Shown here: one piece after another, positions 26,484 through 35,506 of the stretch
Position numbering within the stretch: position 1 is the stretch's first letter
Layout of the letters: the number at the start of each line of letters is the position of its first letter
DNA from: Oscillospiraceae bacterium
Lineage (GTDB): Bacteria; Bacillota; Clostridia; Oscillospirales; Acutalibacteraceae
Direction of reading: 5' to 3'
Length of the DNA: 64,000 nucleotides
Assembly (NCBI GenBank): GCA_902790325.1
Contig: CADARP010000002.1
Coordinates: 190,256-254,255 of the forward strand
Notes under the pieces: generated by a model
Seen by the model: only the letters and a program-made list of their open reading frames with translations
Database searches by the model: none
Told to the model about the DNA's origin: nothing
Made by a program: the position numbers and the translations under genes

Positions 26484-27550
26484 CGATCCGACTGAGCGAG
26501 GTTCCGCTGCATCTGTACCAGCCTTTGGCGGGATTTGCGGCGCTGGAAAAAGAGGGAAAGCTGCGCTGTACGTTCGAGCGGCTTCGTCCCGGCTCGCCGC
26601 ATGTGCTGCCTTATAATATGTTCGAGGTCGTCGCGGACGACGGCCTGCGTTTTATTTATGACATGAACGACGGATATGAGAATCTTCTGCCGGATGCGCG
26701 GGAGATGCCGTCGTTTTACAGCGGCCTTCTGAACCGGTGCAACCTGCTGTTCAAGCGCAGTTTCGACAGCCGGAAAAACGCGATGCTGTGCGCGCCGCAG
26801 AAGGTGCGCCCGACGCCGCCGAATTTTCTTGTGACGCTGCCGGGAAATCCGGCGCATTTGCCCGTGCCGTGCGATCCGCGGCGGGAGAAGATCAAGAAAC
26901 TCGTGCGGATGCTGCCCGGCACGGCGTACGCCAACCGGCATGTGCTGGAGGACAATCTCTTTGCGCCGCCCGAGCCGTCTGCGCAGCCGAAAATCCTTTT
27001 TATGGCGCGGCTGTGGGACCCCGCCGGAGATTTTCCGGGGCAGTTGACCGACGCGATGGCCGAGGAGCGCCGCCGCATCAACGAAAGCCGTGCGGCATGC
27101 ATCCGGCTTCTGCGCAAAGAATTCGGCAGCCGGTTTTACGGCGGCGCGGCTGCGTCGCCTTTTGCGGTGCGCGAATACCCGGACGTCGTGCTCGACGATC
27201 CGTCTCTCGCGCGCAAGGACGCGTATCTCGCGTTCATGAAGACGTTCGATATCCAGGTTTCCACCATGGGGCTGCACGGTTCCACGGGCTGGAAATTTGC
27301 GGAATACCTCGCCGCGTCCAAGGCGATCGTCTGCGAGCCTCTGTGCTATGAGAATGCGGGCGGCCTTGCGGACGGCGAGCACTATCTGTCCTTTACGGAT
27401 GCGGACAGCTGCATCGCGCGCGTGCACGCGCTGCTCGACGACGAAACGCGCGCGCAGATGATGGCGCGCAACCATGCCTATGCCGAACGGTACCTGCGCT
27501 GCAAAGCGTTCGTACAGACGACGCTGCGGGACGCCGGCGTCAGAATTTAG
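26474..27550 (+). CDS. Putative glycosyltransferase (Glyco_trans_1_2-like C-terminus)
   Basis: 358 aa from ATG 26474, with GGAGG 4 nt upstream inside the previous gene's end. The N-terminal half (HVTIRLSEVPLHLYQPLAGF) matches no family I can name. The C-terminal part (MGLHGSTGWKFAEYLAASKAIVC split by short gaps, EPLCYENAGGLADGEHYLSF, then a regular helix with RNHAYAERYLR) resembles the donor domain of GT1-like enzymes (PF13524). Given its position inside the operon it is most likely another repeat-unit glycosyltransferase; the assignment is weaker than for its neighbours. Confidence 0.65.
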   Translation: MHVTIRLSEVPLHLYQPLAGFAALEKEGKLRCTFERLRPGSPHVLPYNMFEVVADDGLRFIYDMNDGYENLLPDAREMPSFYSGLLNRCNLLFKRSFDSRKNAMLCAPQKVRPTPPNFLVTLPGNPAHLPVPCDPRREKIKKLVRMLPGTAYANRHVLEDNLFAPPEPSAQPKILFMARLWDPAGDFPGQLTDAMAEERRRINESRAACIRLLRKEFGSRFYGGAAASPFAVREYPDVVLDDPSLARKDAYLAFMKTFDIQVSTMGLHGSTGWKFAEYLAASKAIVCEPLCYENAGGLADGEHYLSFTDADSCIARVHALLDDETRAQMMARNHAYAERYLRCKAFVQTTLRDAGVRI

Positions 27551-27592
27551 TCCGGAGCCGAATCTGCGTATTCCGGAAAGGGAAGTGAACCT

Positions 27593-28498
27593 ATGCCGCT
27601 GCTGACGGTCTTTACCCCGACGTACAACCGCGCCTATATCCTGCCGCAGTGCTACCGGTCCATGTGCCGCCAGACGTGCAAGGACTTCATCTGGCTTGTC
27701 GTGGACGACGGTTCGACCGACGGCACACGGGAGCTGGTCGAGTCGTGGATGCGCGCGGACAACGGCTTCGAGCTGCGGTACGTGTATCAGGAGAATCAGG
27801 GGATGCACGGCGCGCACAATTTGGCGTATGAAAACATCGACACCGAGCTCAACACGTGCATCGACTCCGACGACTATATGCCGGACGACGCGGTGGAAAA
27901 GATCACGCGGTTCTGGCAGACCTGCGAGCGGGACGGGACGGTCGGCGGCTTTCTGGCGCTCGACACGGACAAGGACGGAAACGTCATCGGCACGCGGCTG
28001 CCGGAGAACGTGCCGCGCGCGACGAGTTATGAAGTCTACTACAAATACGGCGTGACGGGCGACAAGAAATTCATCCTGCGGTCCGACCTGACGCGGCTGT
28101 ACCCGTATCCCGTGTTCGAGGGCGAGAAGTACGTCAACCTCGCCACGAAATACAGCCTTCTGGACAGGGACTACACGCTGCTGCTGCTGAACGAGCCGGT
28201 CTGCATCGTGGAGTACATGCCCGACGGTTCGTCTCTGAACATGATCCGCCAGTATTTCCGCAATCCGCGCGGCTTCGCATACAGCCGCAAGCTCTGCATG
28301 CAGCTGCCGTACGCGGATTTCAAGTTTCGCTTCGTGCAGGCAATGCACTACGTTTCGAGCTGTCTGATCCTGCGCGACAGACGCTGGCTCGCCGACAGTC
28401 CGCGCAAGGCGCTGACGCTGCTTGCGGCTCCGGCGGGCATACTATGGTATCTGCACATTCGCCGGCAATACCGACATCTGAAGCAGAAAGAGGAATAA
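27593..28498 (+). CDS. Glycosyltransferase family 2
   Basis: 301 aa. ATG 27593 follows GGAAAGGGAAGTG. GT-A fold marks: LTVFTPTYNRAYILPQCY, WLVVDDGSTDGTRELVESW and the metal-binding NTCIDSDDYMPDDAV. An inverting enzyme that uses a nucleotide sugar. The C-terminal 60 residues contain an amphipathic segment that could associate with the membrane. Lies 6 nt before the polymerase gene. Confidence 0.88.
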   Translation: MPLLTVFTPTYNRAYILPQCYRSMCRQTCKDFIWLVVDDGSTDGTRELVESWMRADNGFELRYVYQENQGMHGAHNLAYENIDTELNTCIDSDDYMPDDAVEKITRFWQTCERDGTVGGFLALDTDKDGNVIGTRLPENVPRATSYEVYYKYGVTGDKKFILRSDLTRLYPYPVFEGEKYVNLATKYSLLDRDYTLLLLNEPVCIVEYMPDGSSLNMIRQYFRNPRGFAYSRKLCMQLPYADFKFRFVQAMHYVSSCLILRDRRWLADSPRKALTLLAAPAGILWYLHIRRQYRHLKQKEE

Positions 28499-28504
28499 CA
28501 CCGA

Positions 28505-29614
28505 ATGAATTATTACATGATGTGGTTCGCGGGCATCGTGACAGGGAGTTTCCTGATTGCGTTTTTTGCCCGTTTGATGCCGTCCCGCAGGCTGAATCCT
28601 TTCGCAGAGCCGGTTCCGAACATTTTCGGCTTCCTGCTTCCCGCGGCGGCGTTCGGGATTTTCTCCGGACTGCGCAACAACATGGGCGACACGTTCTTCT
28701 ATGTGTATTCTTACCGTCTGCTGGACAAGGAGACGATGGACCCGGTGCCGTTCCGGATCTCCGGCGGTATCATGTACCCGTTCCTGCAGTCCTGGTGCCG
28801 TATGCGCTCGGACGAGCCGCACGAGCTGATCATGATCACGGCGCTGATCGCGTGCGTCCCCATCGTGTATGTCATTTACAAGTACAGTTGTTCGTACGAG
28901 CTGGGGATCGCGCTGTACGTGCTGACGGGGTATTACTCGTTCTCCATGAACGGCATCCGGCAGTACGCGGCGGCCGGCATTCTGATTATGGGCACGAAGT
29001 ACCTGCTGTCCGACAAAAAGACCGACTTCTTCAAATTCCTCCTGTTTGTTTTCGGCGCGTGGCTGTTCCATACGAGCGCGCTCATCATGATCCCAATCTA
29101 TTTCGTTGTGCGGCGCAAGGCATGGACGCCGACGACGTTCCTGTTTTTGCTCGGCACCGTGTTCGTGACGCTGATCTTCAACCAGCTCCTGCCGGCGTTC
29201 CTGGACATTCTGGAGGACACGGAGTACTCCCGTTACGCGGAAAACGGCTGGTTTACCGAGGGCGTCGAACAGGGCTCCAACATCATCCGCGTGGCTGTTC
29301 TGATAGTTCCGCTGACCTTGGCGTATCTGGAGCGCGAGTATTATCGCATGCGGTACGGGCGCAGGTGGGACATCCTCGTCAACCTCGCGATCATCAATCT
29401 GGCGTTCTACATCCTGTCTCTGTACAACTGGATTTTCGCGCGGTTCGCGATTTACACGAGCAATTACGTCATCATCATGATGACCTACGTGATCACGCGG
29501 GGGAGAGATCCGGGAAAACAGAGGATACTTTATCCGGCATCGATACTGATGTACGTCTTCTATTTCTACAACGTGCAGTATTCCGTCATCGGTTACGCGA
29601 GCGATCTGTTTTAA
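28505..29614 (+). CDS. EpsG family exopolysaccharide polymerase (Wzy-like)
   Basis: 369 aa with about ten hydrophobic segments. EpsG signature regions: FGIFSGLRNNMGDTFFYVYSY near residue 55 and YYSFSMNGIRQYAAAGILI near residue 145, then WLFHTSALIMIPIY. EpsG-type proteins are thought to polymerise undecaprenyl-linked repeat units outside the membrane. It is the only polymerase candidate in the locus. An open frame on the same strand in another register (28444-29643) is a shadow, because this frame has the family motifs and a ribosome binding site. Confidence 0.85.
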   Translation: MNYYMMWFAGIVTGSFLIAFFARLMPSRRLNPFAEPVPNIFGFLLPAAAFGIFSGLRNNMGDTFFYVYSYRLLDKETMDPVPFRISGGIMYPFLQSWCRMRSDEPHELIMITALIACVPIVYVIYKYSCSYELGIALYVLTGYYSFSMNGIRQYAAAGILIMGTKYLLSDKKTDFFKFLLFVFGAWLFHTSALIMIPIYFVVRRKAWTPTTFLFLLGTVFVTLIFNQLLPAFLDILEDTEYSRYAENGWFTEGVEQGSNIIRVAVLIVPLTLAYLEREYYRMRYGRRWDILVNLAIINLAFYILSLYNWIFARFAIYTSNYVIIMMTYVITRGRDPGKQRILYPASILMYVFYFYNVQYSVIGYASDLF

Positions 29615-29639
29615 GCCGTCAAGAAAGAGGAGAGAGCGC

Positions 29640-30350
29640 ATGATCCCGAAAACTATCCATTACTGCTGGTTCGGCAGGGGAGAGAAACCCAAGCTGGTGC
29701 AGAAGTGCATCGCCTCGTGGAAGGCGCATCTGCCGGACTACACGTTCACGGAGTGGAACGAGGACAACTTCGACGTGGAGAAGAACGCGTTTGTCCGCGG
29801 CGCGTATGCGCACCGCAACTTTGCGTTTGTCAGCGACTATGCCCGCGCCGAGGCGCTTTACAACGAAGGCGGGATTTATCTCGATACCGACGTCGAGGTG
29901 CTGCGTTCGTTCGACCCGTTCCTTGACCACGCTTTTTTTGCCGGCTTTGAAGCCAAAAACTATGTCGGCACCTGCGTCATGGGCGCCGAAAAAGGCTGCG
30001 CGCTGCTGCGTGACTACATGGCGCATTACGACGCCGTTTCCTATGAACAGGCGGACGGCTCGTTTTATACGGACACCAACGTCGTGCTGCTGACGCGTCT
30101 TTTTGAGGAAAGAGGCTTCGCGCGCGACGATACGTTTCAGGAAAAGGACGGCGTCGCGGTCTATCCGCGCACGTTTTTCAGTCCCTATGATTACATCGAC
30201 GCGGTCAGCTATATCACGGACGACAGCGTCGCGATCCATCATTTCGCGCAGTTCTGGCTGCCGCGGCGCGTGCGCTTTCGGACGATGCTCAAGCGGCGGA
30301 TCGTGCGCATTGTCGGCGGCGATCGGCTGCGCAGACTGTTGAGGCGGTGA
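29640..30350 (+). CDS. Glycosyltransferase family 32-like (DXD sugar transferase)
   Basis: 236 aa, with AAGAGGAGAG upstream of ATG 29640. Opens MIPKTIHYCWFGRGEKP, typical of bacterial GT32 enzymes (capsular polysaccharide and mannosyltransferase-like). The nucleotide-sugar site is FVSDYARAEALYNEGGIYLD followed by TDVEV, giving the DxD motif. A C-terminal HHFAQFWLP segment is also usual. It ends 4 nt before the next gene. Confidence 0.88.
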   Translation: MIPKTIHYCWFGRGEKPKLVQKCIASWKAHLPDYTFTEWNEDNFDVEKNAFVRGAYAHRNFAFVSDYARAEALYNEGGIYLDTDVEVLRSFDPFLDHAFFAGFEAKNYVGTCVMGAEKGCALLRDYMAHYDAVSYEQADGSFYTDTNVVLLTRLFEERGFARDDTFQEKDGVAVYPRTFFSPYDYIDAVSYITDDSVAIHHFAQFWLPRRVRFRTMLKRRIVRIVGGDRLRRLLRR

Positions 30351-30354
30351 GCGC

Positions 30355-31563
30355 ATGAAAAAAAAGATCCTGATCACGGCGTGCAGTCTGGAGATCGGCG
30401 GCATCGAGCGCAGTCTCGTGGGGCTGCTGGATGTGTTTGATTACGATCAATACGACGTGGACGTGCTGCTGTTTTCGCGCAAGGGCGAGCTGCTGCCGTT
30501 CGTTTCGCCGCGGTGCACGCTGCTGCCGGAGATCCCGCAGTGCGCGACGCTGCTCACGCCGGTCAAAACGGTGCTGCGGCAGGGACATTTCCTGCTCGGC
30601 GCGGCGCGCGTTCTGGCGCACCGGTCCGTTTCGCGCCGGTTTCCCGCTGCCGGCGACCCGCAGACGGCGGACGGTATGACGTTCGCAACGCTGCAGGCGT
30701 TCTGGGACAAGTCGATCCGCTTCATGCCGAAGCTTTCCGGAGAATACGACGCGGCGATCAGTTTCATGTGGCCGCACCATTTCGTCGCGCAGAAGGTGCG
30801 CGCAAAGAAAAAATTCGCGTGGGTGCACACCGACTACACGCGTGCGATTTTAGACAAACAGAAAGACGCGGCGGTTTGGGACAGATTTGACCGGATCGCG
30901 GCGGTATCCGACGAATGCGGCGAGACGTTCCTGCAGGTGTATCCGCAGTTCCGGGAGAAGCTGACAACGGTGGAGAACATTCTCCTGCCCGCGTTCGTGC
31001 AGCGGAGCGCGCTGGAGTTCGAGCCGGAGGAAATGGCGGACGCAGACGTCCCGAAGCTCGTCAGCGTCGGCAGACTGTGCTATCCGAAGGCGTATGACCG
31101 CGCCGCGCGCATATCGCGCATCCTCAAGGACAGAGGCGTTCCGTTCTGCTGGTACGTCGTCGGGTTCGGCGGCGAGGAGCAGGCGCTGCGCGCGCTGATT
31201 GCCGAGCTGGATGTGGGGGACTGCTTCCGGCTGCTGGGCAAAAAGAGCAACCCGTATCCGTATATCCGCGCGTGCGACCTGTTCGTGCAGGCGTCGCGCT
31301 ACGAGGGCAAGGCCGTGACGGTGCGCGAGGCGCAGATGCTCGCAAGACCCGTGCTCATCACGGACTTTCTGACGGCGCGCAGCCAGGTGCGCGACGGGTT
31401 CGACGCCGTGATCGTGCCGCAGGACGAAACGGCGATCGCCGACGCGATCGAGTCGCTGCTGGGTGACGAAGAAAAACGCAGACAGCTTTCCGAAAACGCG
31501 CGTGCGTCCGACTACGGCAACGCGTCCGAGGCGGAAAAAATCTATCGAATGATCGAGGAATAA
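30355..31563 (+). CDS. Glycosyltransferase family 4 (paralogue group member 1)
   Basis: 402 aa. Opens KKKILITACSLEIGGIERSLVGLL, the GT4 acceptor loop. The donor site is NPYPYIRACDLFVQASRYEG then KAVTVREAQMLARPVLITDF. Two later genes (33206, 35503) share the same organisation, including LLLFRRxGxLL and the NPYPY-x(5)-CD motif, so this is one of three related enzymes in the operon, probably from duplication followed by divergence of acceptor specificity. Confidence 0.87.
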   Translation: MKKKILITACSLEIGGIERSLVGLLDVFDYDQYDVDVLLFSRKGELLPFVSPRCTLLPEIPQCATLLTPVKTVLRQGHFLLGAARVLAHRSVSRRFPAAGDPQTADGMTFATLQAFWDKSIRFMPKLSGEYDAAISFMWPHHFVAQKVRAKKKFAWVHTDYTRAILDKQKDAAVWDRFDRIAAVSDECGETFLQVYPQFREKLTTVENILLPAFVQRSALEFEPEEMADADVPKLVSVGRLCYPKAYDRAARISRILKDRGVPFCWYVVGFGGEEQALRALIAELDVGDCFRLLGKKSNPYPYIRACDLFVQASRYEGKAVTVREAQMLARPVLITDFLTARSQVRDGFDAVIVPQDETAIADAIESLLGDEEKRRQLSENARASDYGNASEAEKIYRMIEE

Positions 31564-31566
31564 CGT

Positions 31567-32166
31567 ATGTACTTTCCGAACAAACAGACGCGCGACGAGA
31601 CGATCCGCGCCGATCTGTTCCGTTACACGGGCAGGACGGACAGGCGCAGCATGCGCAAATGCCGCCGCAAGTCCGCGGGTTTCCGCTTCACCTACTACAT
31701 GCGCATGTGCGCGTATGCACGGGAGCGGACGCTGCTGAAATATACGCTTTATCCGTTTTATAAACTGCGTAAGAACCGTGCCTGCGGCAAAGTCGGCGCC
31801 GAGATTTTCGAGCTGACGCAGATCGGCAAGGGACTGCACATCGCGCATTCCGGCTGCATCGTCGTGCATTCCGGCGCGGTGCTGGGCGACAACGTCTCGC
31901 TTTCGCAGGGCGTGACGATCGGCCAGACAATCAAGGACGGCAAGGTGCTGCTGCCGGTGATCGGCAATAATGTTTATTTGGCGCCCGGCGCAAAGGTGAT
32001 CGGCGGCGTGCATGTGGGCGACAACGTCGCCGTCGGCGCGAACGCCGTGGTCACGCACGACGTGCCTTCGGGCGCGGTCGTGGCGGGCGTGCCCGCGCGT
32101 GTGCTGCATATGGGCGGCGCGGGCGACTATCTTTTGAATCCGTATACGGGAAAGGATGTGCCGTGA
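31567..32166 (+). CDS. Serine acetyltransferase-like hexapeptide acyltransferase
   Basis: 199 aa, beginning 3 nt after the previous stop, with GAGGAA as ribosome binding site. The C-terminal half is a left-handed beta-helix: IGKGLHIAHSGCIVVHSGAVLG, split by loops, then NVYLAPGAKVIGGVHVGDNV, AVGANAVVTHDVPSGAVVAG. It resembles CysE-type enzymes, but the N-terminal helical part is shortened and basic, as in O-acetyltransferases of polysaccharide loci. Acetylation of a sugar in the repeat unit is likelier than cysteine synthesis. Confidence 0.82.
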   Translation: MYFPNKQTRDETIRADLFRYTGRTDRRSMRKCRRKSAGFRFTYYMRMCAYARERTLLKYTLYPFYKLRKNRACGKVGAEIFELTQIGKGLHIAHSGCIVVHSGAVLGDNVSLSQGVTIGQTIKDGKVLLPVIGNNVYLAPGAKVIGGVHVGDNVAVGANAVVTHDVPSGAVVAGVPARVLHMGGAGDYLLNPYTGKDVP

Positions 32167-33209
32167 TGGAAACGGCGGTATCGCTGATCGTGCCGATCTA
32201 CAATGCCGAGACGTATCTGACGGCATGTCTCGACTCTGTCACGGCGCAGACGCTGTTTCAGCGCACGCAGGTGCTGCTGGTCGACGACGGTTCGACCGAT
32301 GCGTCGCCGCAGATCTGCGACGTGTATGCGCAGAAGTACCCGAACATTGAGGCGCTGCACCGCAAAAACGCCGGTGTGAGCGCCGCGCGCAACGCCGGAC
32401 TGGAGCATGCGGTGGGCAAATATGTCGCGTTTGCCGACGCGGACGACCTGCTCTGGCCGCAGATGCTCGAGCGCCTGTTTGAGGCGGCCGAGGCGTCGCA
32501 CGCGCAGTTGAGTTTCTGCGCGTTCCGCTGCGGGACGGCGGACGGCGAGCAGACGAAGGGCTTTCCCTTCCCCGGAAACGAACCGTTCGGCCGGGAAAAG
32601 CTCGTGCGCTATATGCTCGCGCACGAGGACGCCAACGCGCTTTGGAACAAGCTGTTTCTGCGCGCGCCGATCGCGGAGCACAGTATCCGCATGACCGTCG
32701 GGCGCAGGCTCGGCGAGGACAGAGAATTCATCCTGCGCTTTCTCGCTGTCTGCGACACGCTGTGCTACGTGCCGCAGGAGCTGTACTATTACCGATATGT
32801 GGAGAGCGGCGCGATCCGCCGTCCGCAGAAAAACTATGCGCGCACGCTCACGACACAGTATGCGTCCGACAGGACGCGCTTTGCCGCGCTCGGCATCCGG
32901 GACGGCGATTTCATCGAAGGCGGCGCGCTGTGCTACTGTCGGCGCATTGCGGCAACGATCGACCTGATCTGCCGGACGTTTTCCGGTATGCCGCGCCTCG
33001 ATATGCTGCGCAGCTTTTATGCGGATGAGAGACTTCAGCACATCCTGCGCGCCGTTCTGCGCGCGGCGAAAAAAAACCTGAACCGCTACGAGCGCGGACT
33101 GCTGCGCTGTATGCGTCTGCGTCTGACGCTCGCGACGCGTCTGTGGATGCGTCTGCTGACCGTGCGCATGAACGCGCACCAACGCGCGCAGGAAGGAGGC
33201 CGCGCTTGA
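32166..33209 (+). CDS. Glycosyltransferase family 2
   Basis: 347 aa from ATG 32166 (TGATG overlap), with AAAGGA 9 nt upstream; GTG 32163, one codon earlier, is possible. GT-A marks: AVSLIVPIYNAETYLTACLD, VLLVDDGSTDASPQICD and VAFADADDLLWPQ. The C-terminal 100 residues form basic helices of the kind seen in WcaA/CpsJ-type enzymes. Overlaps the next gene by TTGA. Confidence 0.9.
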   Translation: METAVSLIVPIYNAETYLTACLDSVTAQTLFQRTQVLLVDDGSTDASPQICDVYAQKYPNIEALHRKNAGVSAARNAGLEHAVGKYVAFADADDLLWPQMLERLFEAAEASHAQLSFCAFRCGTADGEQTKGFPFPGNEPFGREKLVRYMLAHEDANALWNKLFLRAPIAEHSIRMTVGRRLGEDREFILRFLAVCDTLCYVPQELYYYRYVESGAIRRPQKNYARTLTTQYASDRTRFAALGIRDGDFIEGGALCYCRRIAATIDLICRTFSGMPRLDMLRSFYADERLQHILRAVLRAAKKNLNRYERGLLRCMRLRLTLATRLWMRLLTVRMNAHQRAQEGGRA

Positions 33210-34378
33210 AGAAGAGACTGCTGTTCGTGATCCCGTCGCTGCGCAGCGGCGGTGCGGAGAAGAGCCTCGTGACGCTGCTGCAGCTTTTGGACAGCACGCG
33301 TTTCGACGTCGATCTGCTGCTGTTCCGGCGCGACGGACTGTTTCTTTCGCAGGTGCCGCAGTGGGTGCGCGTGCTGGACGCGGGCGCGGACTACGCGGCG
33401 TTCGACAGTCCGATTTCCGCGTCCGTGCGGTATTTTCTGCGCCGCGGCAAGTTCCTTCAGGCTGTGCGCAGACTTTGCTACGGCCGCCTGATGCGCAGCG
33501 GACGGGCGGATGTGCCGCAGCGTTCGTGGAAATACATCGGCAGGTTTCTGCCGCGCCTTCGGGGATACGACGCCGCGATCGCTTATCTCGAGGGAACCTC
33601 AACCTATTATGTTGTCGACCGTGTGCAGGCGGGCAGGAAGCTCGCGTTTCTGCACACGGATTATGAGCGTCTGCTGCCGCGCCGGGATATGGACGCGCCG
33701 TATTACGAAAAGATCGACTGTCTGATCGGCGTATCGCAGGCCTGCACCGCCAGGGCGGAGGCGGCCTTTCCGTTTCTGCGCGGCAAAACGGCGACGATGC
33801 ACAACCTGATCGCGCCGACTGTGCTGCGCGCGATGGCCGGTGCGGATACGCCTTTCCCGCGGGACGGCGTGCCGAATCTGCTGACGGTGGGACGTCTCTC
33901 TGCGCCGAAGGGGATCGACATTGCGGTCCGGGCGTGCGGCGAACTCAAGCGCCGCGGCGTCTGCCTGCGCTGGTACCACCTGGGCGTGGGCGAAATGCGC
34001 GGCGAGATCGAAACGCTGATCGACGCCGAGGATGTGCGCGGCTGCTTTTTCCTGCTGGGCGAGCGGGAAAACCCGTATCCGTATTTCCGGCAGTGCGACG
34101 TCTATGTCCAGCCCTCGCGCTTTGAGGGGAAATCCATCGCGGTGGACGAAGCGAAGTGTTTCGCGCGTCCGATCGTCGTGACGGATTTCGGCACGGTGCG
34201 CGACCAGATCGGGGACGGCGTGACCGGCCTTGTCGCCGAGAAAACGCCGCAGAGCGTTGCCGACGCCGTTGAGCGGCTGCTGCGCTCGCCGGAGCTTTGC
34301 CGGACGCTTTCGGACAATCTCGGACGCGAACAGCTCGGCAATGCCGAAGAGATCGAAACGCTGTACGCGCTTTTGTGA
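33206..34378 (+). CDS. Glycosyltransferase family 4 (paralogue group member 2)
   Basis: 390 aa from TTG 33206 (TTGA overlap with the previous stop), with GGAAGGAGG 6 nt upstream. Opens KKRLLFVIPSLRSGGAEKSL. Donor motif: NPYPYFRQCDVYVQPSRFEG, then KSIAVDEAKCFARPIVVTDF. It is most like the enzyme at 35503, with which it shares VQPSRFEGKSIA and the opening KKRLLFV. The GH88/105-like gene lies between the two. Confidence 0.9.
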   Translation: MKKRLLFVIPSLRSGGAEKSLVTLLQLLDSTRFDVDLLLFRRDGLFLSQVPQWVRVLDAGADYAAFDSPISASVRYFLRRGKFLQAVRRLCYGRLMRSGRADVPQRSWKYIGRFLPRLRGYDAAIAYLEGTSTYYVVDRVQAGRKLAFLHTDYERLLPRRDMDAPYYEKIDCLIGVSQACTARAEAAFPFLRGKTATMHNLIAPTVLRAMAGADTPFPRDGVPNLLTVGRLSAPKGIDIAVRACGELKRRGVCLRWYHLGVGEMRGEIETLIDAEDVRGCFFLLGERENPYPYFRQCDVYVQPSRFEGKSIAVDEAKCFARPIVVTDFGTVRDQIGDGVTGLVAEKTPQSVADAVERLLRSPELCRTLSDNLGREQLGNAEEIETLYALL

Positions 34379-34387
34379 GGATAGAAA

Positions 34388-35506
34388 ATGAAAGTCTGTT
34401 TGATTCTGCTTGCCGTGTTTGCGGCGCTGGTGACCGCGGCCGCGCTGTGCGACGCCGTACCTGCGGCGCGCACATGGCTTCTGCGCATCGGGATCGGTTC
34501 GCTCCCGCCGGAGCAGGCGCTGGAAAACATGCGCCGTACCGCCGAACGGCAGCTTCGCAAAATGCCTGCCGTGCCGGTCGGCGACGGGACGCGGTTCACG
34601 CTGCCGGAGCGCCTGCGCGGCACGTATAAAAGCCGCAAGGTGCAGTCGTGGCAGCGCGCGGCGCTGCTGCTGGGCGTTTCGGAAAGCGGCAGCACGGCAT
34701 CTGTGCGCGCGTGCGCGGACGATCTGCTGACGGCGGACGGAAACTGGAAAACGCCCGTTTCGCGTGTCGACGAGGCGCTGCTCGCCTATGCGCTGCTGCG
34801 CGCGGCGGACGAGCCGCGGCGTGTGCGCCCCGCGATGGATGCGATGTACGCGCTTTTGACCGCGCAGCAGTCGGACGGCACCGTGCCGTATGATCCGCAC
34901 ATCACGGACAGGCGGTTTGTCGATACGGTCGGCATGATCTGCCCGTTTTTGTGGCTGTACGCCGAAACCTATGATGTGCCGCAGGCGAAGACGCTGTGTC
35001 TGCGGCAGCTTAAAGAATATACGGACCGCGGCATCAGTCCCGTCACGGGTCTGTCCGCGCATGCGTTCCGTCTGTCGGACGGCGCGGCGCTGGGGATCGG
35101 CGATTGGGGACGCGGATGCGGCTGGTATGCGCTCGCGCTCGCGGAGCTGCTGCGCTGCGGCGCGGATGTGACCGAGCCGGCGCAGGCGTTTGTACGCGCG
35201 ATCCTTCCTCTGCAGCAGCCGAACGGCGCATGGAGCCGTCAGCTTTTGTCGGAGCGCGGGACCGAATCGACCGCCACGGCCATGCTCGGCCATTTGTGCG
35301 CCGTGCTGTTTGAAAAAACAGGCGCGCAGGCGTGCGCGGCAGCCGCGGAAAACGCAAAGCGCGCGCTGTTGTCTGCCACGCGCAAAAACGGCGAGACGGA
35401 CTATGCGCAGGGCGACACGAAAGGGATCGGTTTTTATTCCGCGCGTCTGACCGCTTCGCCGGCGGCGCTCGGATTCGCACTGCTGCTGTCGGAGGAACTG
35501 CGATGA
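34388..35506 (+). CDS. GH88/GH105-like glycoside hydrolase, exported or membrane-anchored
   Basis: 372 aa. The N-terminus (VCLILLAVFAALVTAAALCDA) is a signal peptide or anchor. The rest is helical with features of the unsaturated glucuronyl/rhamnogalacturonyl hydrolases: FVDTVGMICPFLWLYAE, in which the Asp matches the family's first catalytic Asp, and GDWGRGCGWYALALAELL, the counterpart of WARGNGW. Such enzymes remove unsaturated uronic acids left by lyases. Its presence between two glycosyltransferase genes suggests trimming or turnover of a uronate-containing exopolysaccharide. Overlaps the next gene by ATGA. Confidence 0.75.
   Translation: MKVCLILLAVFAALVTAAALCDAVPAARTWLLRIGIGSLPPEQALENMRRTAERQLRKMPAVPVGDGTRFTLPERLRGTYKSRKVQSWQRAALLLGVSESGSTASVRACADDLLTADGNWKTPVSRVDEALLAYALLRAADEPRRVRPAMDAMYALLTAQQSDGTVPYDPHITDRRFVDTVGMICPFLWLYAETYDVPQAKTLCLRQLKEYTDRGISPVTGLSAHAFRLSDGAALGIGDWGRGCGWYALALAELLRCGADVTEPAQAFVRAILPLQQPNGAWSRQLLSERGTESTATAMLGHLCAVLFEKTGAQACAAAAENAKRALLSATRKNGETDYAQGDTKGIGFYSARLTASPAALGFALLLSEELR

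Noticed and set aside
28444..29643. A 399-codon + strand frame overlapping the EpsG-like gene
   Set aside because: The frame starting at 28505 has membrane segments and EpsG motifs; the other has neither.
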